Shown: positions 8,109-17,015, numbered from the stretch's first letter. The stretch: 64,000 nucleotides of DNA from Rhodanobacter sp. T12-5 (GCF_008329435.1 NZ_NPKN01000008.1:173017-237016); one strand, 5' to 3'. Notes: a model not told the origin generated them from the letters alone. A program made the numbers and translations.

Positions 8109-10297
8109 GGTTTGCCTCCGGCGCTCTCCAGCCAGCGGAAGTCCGCCTCGTTGACCGGTTTGTCGAGCTTGCGGTATTCGGCCCGGGCAGCGTCGAGCAG
8201 CAGCGGCATGCTGATCGGCACGGCGGCTTTCGCCGCCATGAACGCGGCGTTGAGCGCGATGCCCTGGATGCTTCCGCCCGTGAGCGCGAGCCGCGCCAGC
8301 CGGTCGAAATCCAGCGCGGCGGTCGCGGCCTGCGCGGGAAACACCGAAGCCCAGATCGCCCTGCGTTCGGCCACGCCGGGGAACGGAAAGTTGATGACGA
8401 AGCGCAGCCGGCGCAGGAACGCGGTATCGAGCGCGCCCTTCATGTTGGTCGCCAGGATCGCCAGGCCGCGAAACGACTCCAGCCGCTGCAGCAGGTAGTT
8501 CACTTCGATGTTGGCATAGCGGTCGTGGCTGTCCTTCACCTCGCTGCGCTTGCCGAACAGCGCGTCGGCCTCGTCGAAGAACAGGATCGCGCCGCCATCC
8601 TCGGCCGCGTCGAACAGCTTGCGCAGGTTCTTCTCGGTTTCGCCGATGTACTTGCTGACCACCGCCGACAGGTCGATGCGGTACAGCGACAGGCCCAGCT
8701 CGCGCGCCAGCACTTCCGCCGCCATGGTCTTGCCGGTGCCACTCTCGCCGGTGAACAGCGCGCTGATCGACAGGCCGCGGTTCATCCGCTGGCGGAAGCC
8801 CCAGTCGTCGTAAACCGTGCTGCGCTGACCGACCTGGTCGGCGATCTGGCGCAGCAGGGTCTTCTCGCTGTCGGGCAGCTTCAGATCGTCCCAGCCGGCC
8901 TTGGGCTCGATCCGCTGGGCTAGCTGGTCCAGCGCCGGCCGCGTCTGCGCCAGCGCGCCCTGCCACAGCGTCTGCGCCAGCGCCCCGGGCTTGCTCTCCA
9001 TGGATGCCAGTGCGCTGTGCGCGATCTGCTCGATCCTGCCGAGGTTGAAATCGAAATGGCCGGCCAGCTGTTGCGGTTGCGCACCGGCAGCGTCGCCGAG
9101 CAGTCGCTGCCACAGCGTGCGCTGCTCGACCGCGGTGGGTTTGGCCACATCCACGCTGAGCGCATGCGTCGTCGCACTCGCCCACGGTTCGCGCGCATCG
9201 ACGAAGGTGAGTCCGCCGGCACGGGCGAGGAAGCGCTTGACCAGCATGGCGGCGACGTCACCGCGCTCGACCTCGGCGGCGTCGAGGTACAACGCCAGCG
9301 GCAGCAACTGGCTTTCGCGCTGCCACAACCGCAGCAGGGTTTCCTGTTCGGCCGTTGCGCTCGGCAACAGGTCGGCCGAGAGCCGGTACGCCTGCGCGCC
9401 GAAGGCGGCGGCGATCGTCTGCGCGATCGCCTGCTTGCTGACGCTGTCGCTGCCCAGCAGTTGCACCACCGGCAGCGTGTCGCCCACCGGCACATGCTGC
9501 AGCGCGTCCAGCAGTTGGTCGGCAAGCGTGCGCTGCGACGGCGGCAGCTGGGCCGGCGCCAGCGCGGTGAGCAGCGGGGTCAGCCGGTCGTCCAGGTAAT
9601 TCATGCCCTTGACGAAATTGACCACGCGCTCGTCGGCGCTGAGCGCCGCGCCGATCAGCGGCTGCGCGCCGGGCTGGTGGATGTCGAGCAGGCGCCAGTA
9701 GCGCAGCGGCCGCTCCGGCGACAACGCATCCCAGCTCGGTTCGTCCAGTACCGCAAAGGCCAGCGCGAACGTGGGATACGGCCTGGCTGGATCGTGCTGC
9801 GCCAGCGCGCACAGCGCGGGGAAACGCGTATCCAGTTCCATGCCGATGCACAGCAACAGCAGCTGGCGTTCGAACGCGGACAGGCCGAGCCGGCTCGCGA
9901 GCGCGCTCAACGCCGGCGTGTGTTTGCTGTCATCGGTGACGCTGCTGGCTGGCGACGCCGCGGCATCCGTGGCTGCCGTGCCGGCATCGGGTACCTCGAC
10001 GACGAGCGGCTGTGCTGCCGGCGGTGTGTCGATGACCTTCATCTGGGCGCCCGACAGCGGCGTGCGTGCCGGCTGACTGCTGAACATCCGCGCGAACCAC
10101 GAGTGCTTCTGCCCGCCCGGTGCACTCACCGCCGGCGCGGATTCCATCAGCGCGGTGGCCGCCGCGGCCGGTGCCGGTGGCGCATGGGCAGGCGTGTCCT
10201 GCGGCTGTGCGGCACGCTGCAACCGCGCGCGCAGGTCCGCCAGCGCCGCGGCGAGATACTGGTCGTTCGCTTCCAGCCAGGGTGCGTAGTCGTTCAT
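8105..10297 (-). CDS. eCIS AAA+ ATPase (Afp15-like)
   Basis: 730 aa. The N-terminal half includes a Pro/Ala linker and a degenerate ATPase-like segment. The C-terminal third is a canonical AAA domain: Walker A GESGTGKT near residue 520, Walker B ILFFDEADALFGKRSEV, sensor 1 LAILATN and an arginine-finger region TAFLRRLRFV. Such ATPases are near-universal in eCIS clusters and are needed for particle assembly or cargo handling. It overlaps the DUF4255 gene upstream and the small 95-aa gene downstream by 4 bases each. Confidence 0.92.
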   Translation of the reverse strand: MNDYAPWLEANDQYLAAALADLRARLQRAAQPQDTPAHAPPAPAAAATALMESAPAVSAPGGQKHSWFARMFSSQPARTPLSGAQMKVIDTPPAAQPLVVEVPDAGTAATDAAASPASSVTDDSKHTPALSALASRLGLSAFERQLLLLCIGMELDTRFPALCALAQHDPARPYPTFALAFAVLDEPSWDALSPERPLRYWRLLDIHQPGAQPLIGAALSADERVVNFVKGMNYLDDRLTPLLTALAPAQLPPSQRTLADQLLDALQHVPVGDTLPVVQLLGSDSVSKQAIAQTIAAAFGAQAYRLSADLLPSATAEQETLLRLWQRESQLLPLALYLDAAEVERGDVAAMLVKRFLARAGGLTFVDAREPWASATTHALSVDVAKPTAVEQRTLWQRLLGDAAGAQPQQLAGHFDFNLGRIEQIAHSALASMESKPGALAQTLWQGALAQTRPALDQLAQRIEPKAGWDDLKLPDSEKTLLRQIADQVGQRSTVYDDWGFRQRMNRGLSISALFTGESGTGKTMAAEVLARELGLSLYRIDLSAVVSKYIGETEKNLRKLFDAAEDGGAILFFDEADALFGKRSEVKDSHDRYANIEVNYLLQRLESFRGLAILATNMKGALDTAFLRRLRFVINFPFPGVAERRAIWASVFPAQAATAALDFDRLARLALTGGSIQGIALNAAFMAAKAAVPISMPLLLDAARAEYRKLDKPVNEADFRWLESAGGKP

Positions 10298-11538
10298 GTC
10301 ACGACCACCTGCTGGCTGCTGGCGAACGCCGGCACGCCGCCGCCGAAATCGACCGGAATGCTGTCGGCGCCGTCGACGCGCAGACGCACGGTATAGGTGC
10401 CTGCCGTTACGCCTGGCACCTGAAACACCAGCGCGCTGGGCTGATGCGTGTCAGCCGGGTTGTTGATGCTCTGCGGCACCAGCAGGCGATCGCCGAACAG
10501 CAGGAATACCCGCTGGCCGTCGCGCAGGCGCGGCATGCAGGTGAGGTTCAAGACGAGGTCGCCGGCGGCGGCGGTGAGCGGGCTCAAGGTGATGGTCGGC
10601 GCCAGCACCAGCGGCAGTTCGTTGCTGAGCAGCGGCGGCAGGCCCGGCGGTTGCACCAGCAAGGCGGCGGTGTAGATGCCCGGCGCCCAGCGCGACGCGG
10701 CATCCGCATCGTCGGTCGCATCGGCGAGATGCACACGCAGGCTGCCGGCGGCATCACCAGCCAGCGGTGCGATATCGATCGGTGCGTCGAGGCGAAGGCT
10801 GCTGAAGCGCGCCGATGCGTGATCCGTGGTGAGCTGGCGACCGCCCAGCACGATGTCCTCGCCAAGCCGCACGGCCGGTTGCGTGCGCGGATAGCTCACC
10901 GTATCCAGCACGGCGGCGGCGGACGCGGTGGCTGTCACGCCACGATCCTGCGGGCCGCGTTGCAGCACCGGCAGCGGCGCGCGGATCGCCGCCTGGCTGT
11001 CGATCAGCAGCACGGCTGCCTCGTACGCGGCCGAGGTGCGGTAGTTGGTCTGGAACGCCGTCCACAGTTTGGACAGCTCGTCCACACTCTGCGGCAGCGG
11101 CGTGATGCGCACGCGCTCGATCTGGTTGGCCAGGTCGTTGTCCGCCAGCGCGTTGCGGATGTCGTTGCCGTCGAGCACGCCGCGGTCGTGCAGGATGCTC
11201 ATCGCCGCGGCCAGCACGCGGTGGCTGATGGCGTCGACGTCGCTCTCGCCGCGGCCCCACGCGGTGATCACGTAATGCAGGTTCAACGCCAGCGGCGGCG
11301 GCGCGGTCTCGCCGGGACGCACCTGGCCGGGCATGTCGAGGTTGCGCCACGCCGCGTTGGCGACCACCTGGTACAGGAACAGGTTGAGCTGCGCCTTGCT
11401 GATGCCCTTGCGTGCCACGTCCGGCGGCTGCAGGGTCACCTCCAGATCGCCCAGCTCCGCATCCAGCGCCGGCATCTGCGCCAGCAGCAGGTTGCGCAGC
11501 GTGCGCGTGGTGGCGGCGATCGCCAGGACATTGCTCAT
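10294..11538 (-). CDS. DUF4255 protein (Pvc16/Afp16-like terminator/cap)
   Basis: 414 aa. Residues 1-190 match the Pvc16 N-terminal domain (DUF4255), including LNLFLYQVVANAAWRNLDMP and LHYVITAWG. The remainder is beta-rich with Ig-like strands (RVFLLFGDRLLVPQ, then GTYTVRLRVDG). In Afp the homologue controls tail length and caps the sheath/tube. It overlaps the Pro/Ala-rich gene and the ATPase by 4 bases at each end. Confidence 0.88.
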   Translation of the reverse strand: MSNVLAIAATTRTLRNLLLAQMPALDAELGDLEVTLQPPDVARKGISKAQLNLFLYQVVANAAWRNLDMPGQVRPGETAPPPLALNLHYVITAWGRGESDVDAISHRVLAAAMSILHDRGVLDGNDIRNALADNDLANQIERVRITPLPQSVDELSKLWTAFQTNYRTSAAYEAAVLLIDSQAAIRAPLPVLQRGPQDRGVTATASAAAVLDTVSYPRTQPAVRLGEDIVLGGRQLTTDHASARFSSLRLDAPIDIAPLAGDAAGSLRVHLADATDDADAASRWAPGIYTAALLVQPPGLPPLLSNELPLVLAPTITLSPLTAAAGDLVLNLTCMPRLRDGQRVFLLFGDRLLVPQSINNPADTHQPSALVFQVPGVTAGTYTVRLRVDGADSIPVDFGGGVPAFASSQQVVVT

Positions 11539-12281
11539 GGCGAAGCCTTGCCGCGCTGGCGCAGATAGTCGTCGAGGCTGCTCGGCTGCGGGCCGTCGCG
11601 TCGGCGCGTGGGCGTGGTGGGCGCCGGCGCCGCGCGCACTTCGAGCCGGCCGATGCTGACGTGCACCACCGGTTCGCTTGATGCACTGTCCAGACCCGCC
11701 GGCGCGGCGAGCGTGCGCAACGCAGCCACAGGCATGGATCGACCCGGCGCGTCCGCTCGCGTGGTGCCGAACACGGGGGCGGGTGCGGGCAGCAACGCGC
11801 CGTTCGGCGGATGCGAAGGCGACGCCGACTCCGGGTGCTCCGTCGCGATGCGCGACTGGCGCGGCCGTATCGGTGACGGCGTGACGATCTGCGGTGGCAC
11901 GGGCAAGGCCACGGAGCGCTCGACGAGCAGCGGTGGAGCCGGCACGGCGGTCGGCGGCGACGGCGGCATGTCGTGGCGCGATGCGCTGGCGGCGACCCGG
12001 GTGGGTAACGGGACCGACACCGGCTCCAGCGCAGCCGGCGCAACGCGCGACGTATCCGGCACCGTCGCCGCCGGCGCCAGCGGCGGGCGCATCGGCGCGG
12101 CGGTCGGTGCCGTCGTCGAGGCTGACACGGTTTCATGATGGCCTGGTGGCGGCTCGCCGTCGCCGGACAACGGCATGATCGGCGCGCGTTGCAGCGGTTC
12201 GAACAGCGATGGCAACCGCGGCGCCAGCGCCGTCCCGCCGCCGATCGCCCGTGCCGCCAGCCGGTCGAGGAAGTCGCTCAT
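11535..12281 (-). CDS. Pro/Ala-rich low-complexity eCIS protein
   Basis: 248 aa, start MSDFLDRLAARAIGGG. After a short N-terminal helix it is dominated by Pro, Ala, Ser and Thr (residues 40-190), then ends in a more ordered piece (VVHVSIGRLEVRAA and SSLDDYLRQRGK). The C-terminal VxVxIGRLEVR segment recurs in proteins found beside DUF4255 genes. It is probably an extended linker or scaffold with a structured tip. Function is unknown. It overlaps both neighbours by 4 bases. Confidence 0.7.
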   Translation of the reverse strand: MSDFLDRLAARAIGGGTALAPRLPSLFEPLQRAPIMPLSGDGEPPPGHHETVSASTTAPTAAPMRPPLAPAATVPDTSRVAPAALEPVSVPLPTRVAASASRHDMPPSPPTAVPAPPLLVERSVALPVPPQIVTPSPIRPRQSRIATEHPESASPSHPPNGALLPAPAPVFGTTRADAPGRSMPVAALRTLAAPAGLDSASSEPVVHVSIGRLEVRAAPAPTTPTRRRDGPQPSSLDDYLRQRGKASP

Positions 12282-13018
12282 GGCGCGCACAGCTCCAGGT
12301 AGGCTTGGCGGCGGCGCGGACTCAAGGCGAGGATCTCGTCTTCGGACCAGTGGTAGGCGCGCGCCAGCATGTCCACGTCGCGCAACATGCGCAGTGCCCA
12401 GGCGTGCAGTTCCTGCCACAGGAAGCGGGCGATATCGAACTGCGGTTGCCAGTCGTGGCCGCAGTCCGGACAGCGGAAGGCCAGCTGCAGATCGGCTTGC
12501 GGATCGGCCTGTGCCATCGCCTGCGCGATCTCCCCCTGCAACGATACCGCCAGGCCGCGCGCGTCGCGTCCGGCAGCGGCGTCGGACGTGGCCAGCACGC
12601 AGCGTTCAAGCAGCAACTGGCGCGCTTCGTCGACATCGCCGCATTGCTCCACTGCCAGCAAGTCGTTGCTGTCCGGCAGGCGGAACCGCACATGCACGCC
12701 ATGGGTCGGTGAGACATGTTCGAACACCGCTGCATCGGTGCCCGGCGAGGTCAGCAGCAGATCGTCGCAGCGAAACGTCGCTTCGACCGTGGCCGCGCAT
12801 TGCGGGCAGCTCGCGACGGTGCCGATCTCGGCGCCGAACAGCCGCGCGCGCAACTGCAGCAGCAGCGCATCGCGCCGCCCCAGCGGCAACGCCGCCAGCG
12901 TCTCGCCGGAATGTTCGTCGCAACTGCTGCCGAGCAAAAGCAGCCCGCACGCCGCAGCGGATGGGCCGCTTCCGCGTTCCCATACCTGCAGCAGTTGCGC
13001 CGGCGCGGGCGTTCGCAT
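12278..13018 (-). CDS. T4-type baseplate protein with zinc-ribbon motifs
   Basis: 246 aa. It has the T4_baseplate-like layout found between the tube gene and DUF4255 in eCIS operons. Two CxxC pairs (CPQC at 71-74 and CPDC at 183-186) could form a zinc ribbon. The C-terminus is helical (FLWQELHAWALRMLRDVDML, then YHWSEDEILALSPRRRQAY). It is probably a baseplate adaptor or assembly chaperone. The start at 13018 lies 5 bases after the tube stop codon. Confidence 0.78.
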   Translation of the reverse strand: MRTPAPAQLLQVWERGSGPSAAACGLLLLGSSCDEHSGETLAALPLGRRDALLLQLRARLFGAEIGTVASCPQCAATVEATFRCDDLLLTSPGTDAAVFEHVSPTHGVHVRFRLPDSNDLLAVEQCGDVDEARQLLLERCVLATSDAAAGRDARGLAVSLQGEIAQAMAQADPQADLQLAFRCPDCGHDWQPQFDIARFLWQELHAWALRMLRDVDMLARAYHWSEDEILALSPRRRQAYLELCAP

Positions 13019-13023
13019 GACGC

Positions 13024-13551
13024 TCAGCCGGCGGGCACGGTGAAGCTCGGCTCGGCCGGCTCCGGCACGTCGACATCGCGCTCCCAGCCTTCGTTCTCGA
13101 GCTTCAGGTGCTGGATCGCCACCGCGTTCGCGTTGGCGTCCAGATCGGGCATCGCCTGGAATTCCGAGACCCAGCAGCGATACAGCTTGTACGCGAGCGC
13201 GAGCTGGCCGGCCTCGTTGTAGACCTCGAGGATCAGGTCCTTGCGGAAGTCCTTCAGCGAAACCTCCGCGCCGAGCCCGGCGCCGAAATTCCACACCTTG
13301 TTCGCCCACTTTTCGAATTCGCTGTCGTGGGTAACCCCGCGTTCGATGGTGATCGCGTCGTACTCGGTGCGGCCGGGCGACTTGCGCGTGCTGCTGGGGT
13401 CGCCGCCTTCGCGATGCTTGACCACCTCGGTGGTGCGCTTGAGACCCGACACCTTGCTGACGCCGGCCACGTAGCGACCGTCCCACTTCACCCGGAACTT
13501 GAAGTTCTTGTACGGATCGAAACGCTGCGCATTGACGCTGAACTGAGCCAT
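13024..13551 (-). CDS. inner tube protein (gp19/Hcp-like)
   Basis: 175 aa. N-terminal FDPYKNFKFRVKWDGRYVAG, followed by VSGLKRTTEVVKHREGG, is the hallmark of the T4 gp19-like tube family. The mid part RGVTHDSEFEKWANKVWNFG is also typical. It would polymerise into the inner tube inside the sheath. It is preceded by a GAGGAA ribosome site 10 bases after the sheath stop. Only one tube paralogue is visible here, whereas many eCIS have two or three. Confidence 0.93.
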   Translation of the reverse strand: MAQFSVNAQRFDPYKNFKFRVKWDGRYVAGVSKVSGLKRTTEVVKHREGGDPSSTRKSPGRTEYDAITIERGVTHDSEFEKWANKVWNFGAGLGAEVSLKDFRKDLILEVYNEAGQLALAYKLYRCWVSEFQAMPDLDANANAVAIQHLKLENEGWERDVDVPEPAEPSFTVPAG

Positions 13552-13561
13552 GGTGGTTTCC

Positions 13562-15079
13562 TCAAGACTGGATCTGGCCGGCCATCTGCTGAAGCTGGAT
13601 GACCACGAACTCGGCGGGCTTGAGCGGCGCAAATCCGACCACGATGTTGACGATGCCCAGGTTGATGTCGTTCTGCGTGGTGGTTTCCTTGTCGCACTTG
13701 ACGAAGTAGGCGTCGTTCGGCGTCTTGCCCTGGAACGCGCCCTGGCGGAACAGGTTCTGCATGAACGCGCCGAGGTTGAGGCGGATCTGCGACCACAGCG
13801 GCTCGTCGTTCGGCTCGAACACCACCCACTGGGTGCCGCGATACAAGCTTTCCTCGATGAACAATGCGGTGCGTCGCACCGGCACGTATTTCCATTCCGA
13901 GCCACGCTCGTCGTTGCCCTGCAGCGTGCGTGCGCCCCAGACCACGGTGCCATAGACCGGGAAGTTCCGGATGCAGTTGATCGCCAGCGGATTGAGCACG
14001 CCGTTCTCGCTGTTGGTAAGCATCGTGTTGACGCCAAGCGCGCCGGTCACGCTGGCCTCGCTGCCGGCGGGCGCCTTCCACACGCCGCGTGTCGCATCGG
14101 TGCGCGCATAGATGCCGGCCACGAAGCCGCACGGCGGGAACGCGCGCGGGCGGTTCTGCTGCAGCGGGTCGCCGGCGGTGATCCACGGGAAATACAAAGC
14201 CGCGTTGATCGCATCGTCGCCGGTGATGCCACCCGGGCCGTTCTCCAGCGCGTCGAGGGTGGCACCATCGGCGCTGTCGGCGATCAGGAACGCGCGCCGG
14301 TCGTGGCAGAACTTCTGCAGATTGGAGATCACGCCGACGCTGGTCTCGCCTGGCACGCACAAGAGGTTGAACAGATTGACGCGATCGAGCTGGTACAGGC
14401 CGCCGGTGCCGGATACCGGCTGCAGCGCCGTCTCGAACGCGGGATCGTTCGGCGCCAGCACCGCGCCATCGACGCCGCCCGTCAGCTTAGCCGCATCGGG
14501 AATATTGCCGGCGGCAGTATCCGCCGGCGGATCGGTGGCGCCACCCTGCACGGCGGCGGTGACATAAGCCGACTGATCTGCCAGCACGCTGGTGACGAAG
14601 CGCGCGTCGGTGGATTTCATCGACAGGTTGTCGAACACCTCCACGGCCACGCCAGCCGGATCGGCGGACCAGTTCGCCACGGTCAGACGAAATTTCGTGG
14701 CGTCGAAGGTCGACTTCTTGATGACGACGGCGAAGTCGTTTCCCCACAGGCCTTCGCTGCTGGCCGTGAGCAGCAGCTTGCCGTCGAGGGTGACCTTGGC
14801 CGCCTTCGCGGTGGCGTCGACCAGACGCACGATGTAAGCCTGCTGGCCGCCGTTCGCGAAGAACTGGTTGACTGCGTACCCGAGCACACTGCGGCTGTCG
14901 AGGCCGCCATATTTGCGCGCGAAATCGGTGTAGCCGAGCACCAGGCCCGCACGATCGGTCGGGCCGAGCGGCGCCCAGCCGGCGAAGGCCGCGGTCGACG
15001 TGGACACGCCGGTGATCGTGCGTACGCCGCTGGGAACTTCCTCGATATAGACGCCCGGATAGGTGAGCGCAGATGGCAT
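13562..15079 (-). CDS. contractile sheath protein
   Basis: 505 aa from MPSALTYPGVYIEEVPSG, the classic N-terminus of phage/eCIS sheath proteins, with GGAGGA 8 bases upstream supporting this ATG over an in-frame upstream codon. The C-terminal domain contains NFPVYGTVVWGARTL, VPVRRTALFIEESL and the late motif of the sheath family. The middle insertion (about residues 100-290) forms the variable outer domain. It would contract to drive the tube into a target. Only a single sheath gene is present in the visible part. Confidence 0.95.
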   Translation of the reverse strand: MPSALTYPGVYIEEVPSGVRTITGVSTSTAAFAGWAPLGPTDRAGLVLGYTDFARKYGGLDSRSVLGYAVNQFFANGGQQAYIVRLVDATAKAAKVTLDGKLLLTASSEGLWGNDFAVVIKKSTFDATKFRLTVANWSADPAGVAVEVFDNLSMKSTDARFVTSVLADQSAYVTAAVQGGATDPPADTAAGNIPDAAKLTGGVDGAVLAPNDPAFETALQPVSGTGGLYQLDRVNLFNLLCVPGETSVGVISNLQKFCHDRRAFLIADSADGATLDALENGPGGITGDDAINAALYFPWITAGDPLQQNRPRAFPPCGFVAGIYARTDATRGVWKAPAGSEASVTGALGVNTMLTNSENGVLNPLAINCIRNFPVYGTVVWGARTLQGNDERGSEWKYVPVRRTALFIEESLYRGTQWVVFEPNDEPLWSQIRLNLGAFMQNLFRQGAFQGKTPNDAYFVKCDKETTTQNDINLGIVNIVVGFAPLKPAEFVVIQLQQMAGQIQS

Positions 15080-15115
15080 GAGATCGGTCCTCCGTCGTGG
15101 AAACACTCAATGCAG

Positions 15116-15391
15116 TCAAGGCGACTGCGATGGCCCAGCGGGGTGGTTCAGCGCGTACAACACGTCACCGTGGGGCAGTGGATCGCGCCGCAACACGCCA
15201 CGGGCCACCAGTTCGCTCAACACCAGTTCGATCCGCTGGCAGCCACTTTCATAACGCTGTTGCGGCAACCACCAGTTGACGATGCCGCGCAGGGTGTCCG
15301 CGGCTTGCGGGTGATGGTGCAGATACGCAAGTACCGAACGTTCGATCTCACCCTGGTCTTCCGTGGTCTCTGTGCACGATTGTTTCGTCAT
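15116..15391 (-). CDS. small winged-helix-like protein, first gene of the eCIS operon
   Basis: 91 aa from MTKQSCTETTEDQGEIERSV. It is helical, with RSVLAYLHHHPQAADTLRGI followed by WWLPQQR and LVLSELVARGVLRR, a pattern suggestive of a winged helix. It is the first open frame after the sigma-54 promoter, with a predicted leader of only about 18 bases. Similar short proteins precede the sheath gene in many eCIS clusters; function unknown. The sheath start is 36 bases downstream. Confidence 0.7.
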   Translation of the reverse strand: MTKQSCTETTEDQGEIERSVLAYLHHHPQAADTLRGIVNWWLPQQRYESGCQRIELVLSELVARGVLRRDPLPHGDVLYALNHPAGPSQSP

Positions 15392-15420
15392 GACACCTCT
15401 CTGCACACACGAAGACGGAG

Positions 15421-15435
15421 GCAATGAACATGCCA
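15421..15435 (-). promoter_or_regulatory. sigma-54 (-24/-12) promoter of the eCIS operon
   Basis: Minus-strand TGGCATGTTCATTGC matches the sigma-54 consensus TGGCACG-N4-TTGC, with GG and GC separated by the required 10 bases. The predicted start is near 15409, leaving an 18-base leader to the ATG at 15391. The same element with the same spacing to upstream dyads occurs before the calpain-like gene. Confidence 0.8.
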
Positions 15436-15496
15436 GTCATGGGATCGGGTGAAAGGGCCTCGCGCCGCGATCTGGCTGCGGACGTCGTGCGAACTC

Positions 15497-15514
15497 CGGG
15501 TCAAGACTGACCCG
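15497..15514. promoter_or_regulatory. activator site 1 (UAS), eCIS promoter
   Basis: Perfect 7-bp dyad CGGGTCA-N4-TGACCCG, centred about 96 bases upstream of the predicted start. An identical dyad with a different 4-base spacer lies at the same position before the calpain-like gene. It is the likely binding site for the adjacent Fis-type HTH activator. Confidence 0.7.
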
Positions 15515-15528
15515 ACTTGCGAGCGCAA

Positions 15529-15546
15529 CGGGAGCGATTGCACCCG
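15529..15546. promoter_or_regulatory. activator site 2 (UAS), eCIS promoter
   Basis: Imperfect dyad CGGGAGC-GATT-GCACCCG, 18 bp like site 1. Its centre is 32 bp (about three helical turns) further upstream, so both sites face the same side of the DNA. The 18 bases are identical to the second site before the calpain-like gene. Confidence 0.65.
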
Positions 15547-15620
15547 GCGTCGCGCCGCTCGCCCACCAGCGGCTGTCTCCCGCGTCGGGGAAGCGGCACA
15601 GTGTCGGAATGGCTGGCCAT

Positions 15621-17015
15621 TCAATGCGCCGTGCCGAATCCGGCAAAGTATTTCTTGAAGGCGCCGATCTCCATGGCAAACACGCCATCGTTGTTCTTCA
15701 GGGTGATCGGCCGCCACCAGCTCACGTCGTACATCGAAATCGTGGCGTCCAGGATGCTGGTGGCCGCTTCGGTGTTGCCCCACGGATTGCGCAGCACGAT
15801 CCAGCGCTGGCAGTTGCGGTACGCCCAGCCCAGCACGGTGTAGCAGTGCGAGCCCACGATCTGGGCACTGGCGTAGTCGACGTGGTCGGGCGACGCATCG
15901 CCGGACGAATACGTCCACGCCGTCATCGGATTGAAGGTTCGGTACGACAGGCAGTTCGAGCGCAGCAAAGTCCACAGATCGTCGGCGCTGCGGCTGGCGG
16001 TGTCGTAGTAAGAACGCGTGCCGCCGTTGAGCTGGGCTGTCGCCCAGACGCAGTCGCCCCAGGCTGTCTGGGTGATGTCGGGCATGTCGGTGGCGGTGCC
16101 GGTTTTCAGCTTGGCGAAGGCTTTTTCATAGATGGCCGGCCAGGTTTCGCCGCTTTCGCTGGATCGGCAGTAAATCAGATTGCCGCCCGCGGTCATCGGC
16201 AGGGTCTCGCTCACCTGGATCGCCTGGTCCAGCGTTCCACCCGAGTCGGGTTTGCAGAAATTGATCTGATCGTTGAACTGCGGCTGGGTCGGGCCCGTCG
16301 CCCGGGTAAGGTGCGCGAGGCGGAACGGCGTGGCCCAGGCGATGGCCGACAGCGCCGCGATGTAATAGCAGTTGGCCACCGCGCCCTGCACCGGATCGAA
16401 GAACTCGGCGGTCTCGTGAAAGAAATCGCCTGCCGTGGCCCAGTGCCCGCCCGGCGGTGTCCACCCGGGATCCACGTTGGCGATGATCGCGGGATCGAAG
16501 GTGATCGAACGAATGACGTCGGCGGTCAGTGCATTGCCCAATTGCAGTGTCCGCAGCGCAGGCGGCAGACGCAGCGAGATATGCAGGCGCGAAAAGCGCG
16601 ACAAATCACCGCAAAGAATCGGCCATTCCAGGATGGACTTGAGATCCGCCACCCGCGCCATGTCGGCCAGGGTGGGGTACTCGCCGAGGTTTTCCAGGCC
16701 GCCCGGCCTTGAATCGTCGCCGTCTCCGGGGGGCTGGACATCCAGCAGGGGCGAACGCTCCTGCACGAGCTTGAGATGCTTGTCGAGCACCAGTCCGACG
16801 TAGAGTGGCCCGCCGTACTTCGGGTCGAAAAGCTCCTCGTACGGCGTGGCCAGTATCTGTTCCAGCACGCTCTTCGGGTCGGGGATGTCATTCCAGGGTA
16901 TGCGCTGACCCGATATCAGATCGGCAAGCGCATAGGGATTGATCACCGCGCAGTTCTGGCCCTGTTTGCCCGCGGACGATGCCGCCCTGGATTTCGAAGT
17001 TTTCGACGTTGCCAT
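15621..17015 (-). CDS. calpain-like (C2) cysteine protease, candidate eCIS effector
   Basis: 464 aa with no signal peptide. The catalytic triad of the calpain family is visible: C216 in GAVANCYYIAALSAIAW, H390 in GSHCYTVLGW and N410 in IVLRNPWGNTE. The calpain hallmark WPAIYEKAFAKL is at 292-303. The usual DCW of calpains is NCY here. The N-terminal 200 residues are not recognised and could be a delivery or recognition domain; the Lys/Ser/Ala-rich first 20 residues look disordered. It is a single-gene transcript with its own sigma-54 promoter matching that of the eCIS operon, and a strong AGGGAGGA site. Effector status is inferred from this co-regulation. Confidence 0.85.
   Translation of the reverse strand: MATSKTSKSRAASSAGKQGQNCAVINPYALADLISGQRIPWNDIPDPKSVLEQILATPYEELFDPKYGGPLYVGLVLDKHLKLVQERSPLLDVQPPGDGDDSRPGGLENLGEYPTLADMARVADLKSILEWPILCGDLSRFSRLHISLRLPPALRTLQLGNALTADVIRSITFDPAIIANVDPGWTPPGGHWATAGDFFHETAEFFDPVQGAVANCYYIAALSAIAWATPFRLAHLTRATGPTQPQFNDQINFCKPDSGGTLDQAIQVSETLPMTAGGNLIYCRSSESGETWPAIYEKAFAKLKTGTATDMPDITQTAWGDCVWATAQLNGGTRSYYDTASRSADDLWTLLRSNCLSYRTFNPMTAWTYSSGDASPDHVDYASAQIVGSHCYTVLGWAYRNCQRWIVLRNPWGNTEAATSILDATISMYDVSWWRPITLKNNDGVFAMEIGAFKKYFAGFGTAH

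Noticed and set aside
1..17015. Interpretation as a prophage or R-type tailocin
   Set aside because: No capsid, terminase, portal, integrase or repressor genes, while DUF4255, DUF4157 and the AAA ATPase are eCIS-specific markers. The unseen left flank could still contain surprises.
1..17015. Interpretation as a type VI secretion system
   Set aside because: No TssJ/L/M, ClpV or TssB/TssC pair; sheath is a single-chain protein and hub and spike are separate genes.
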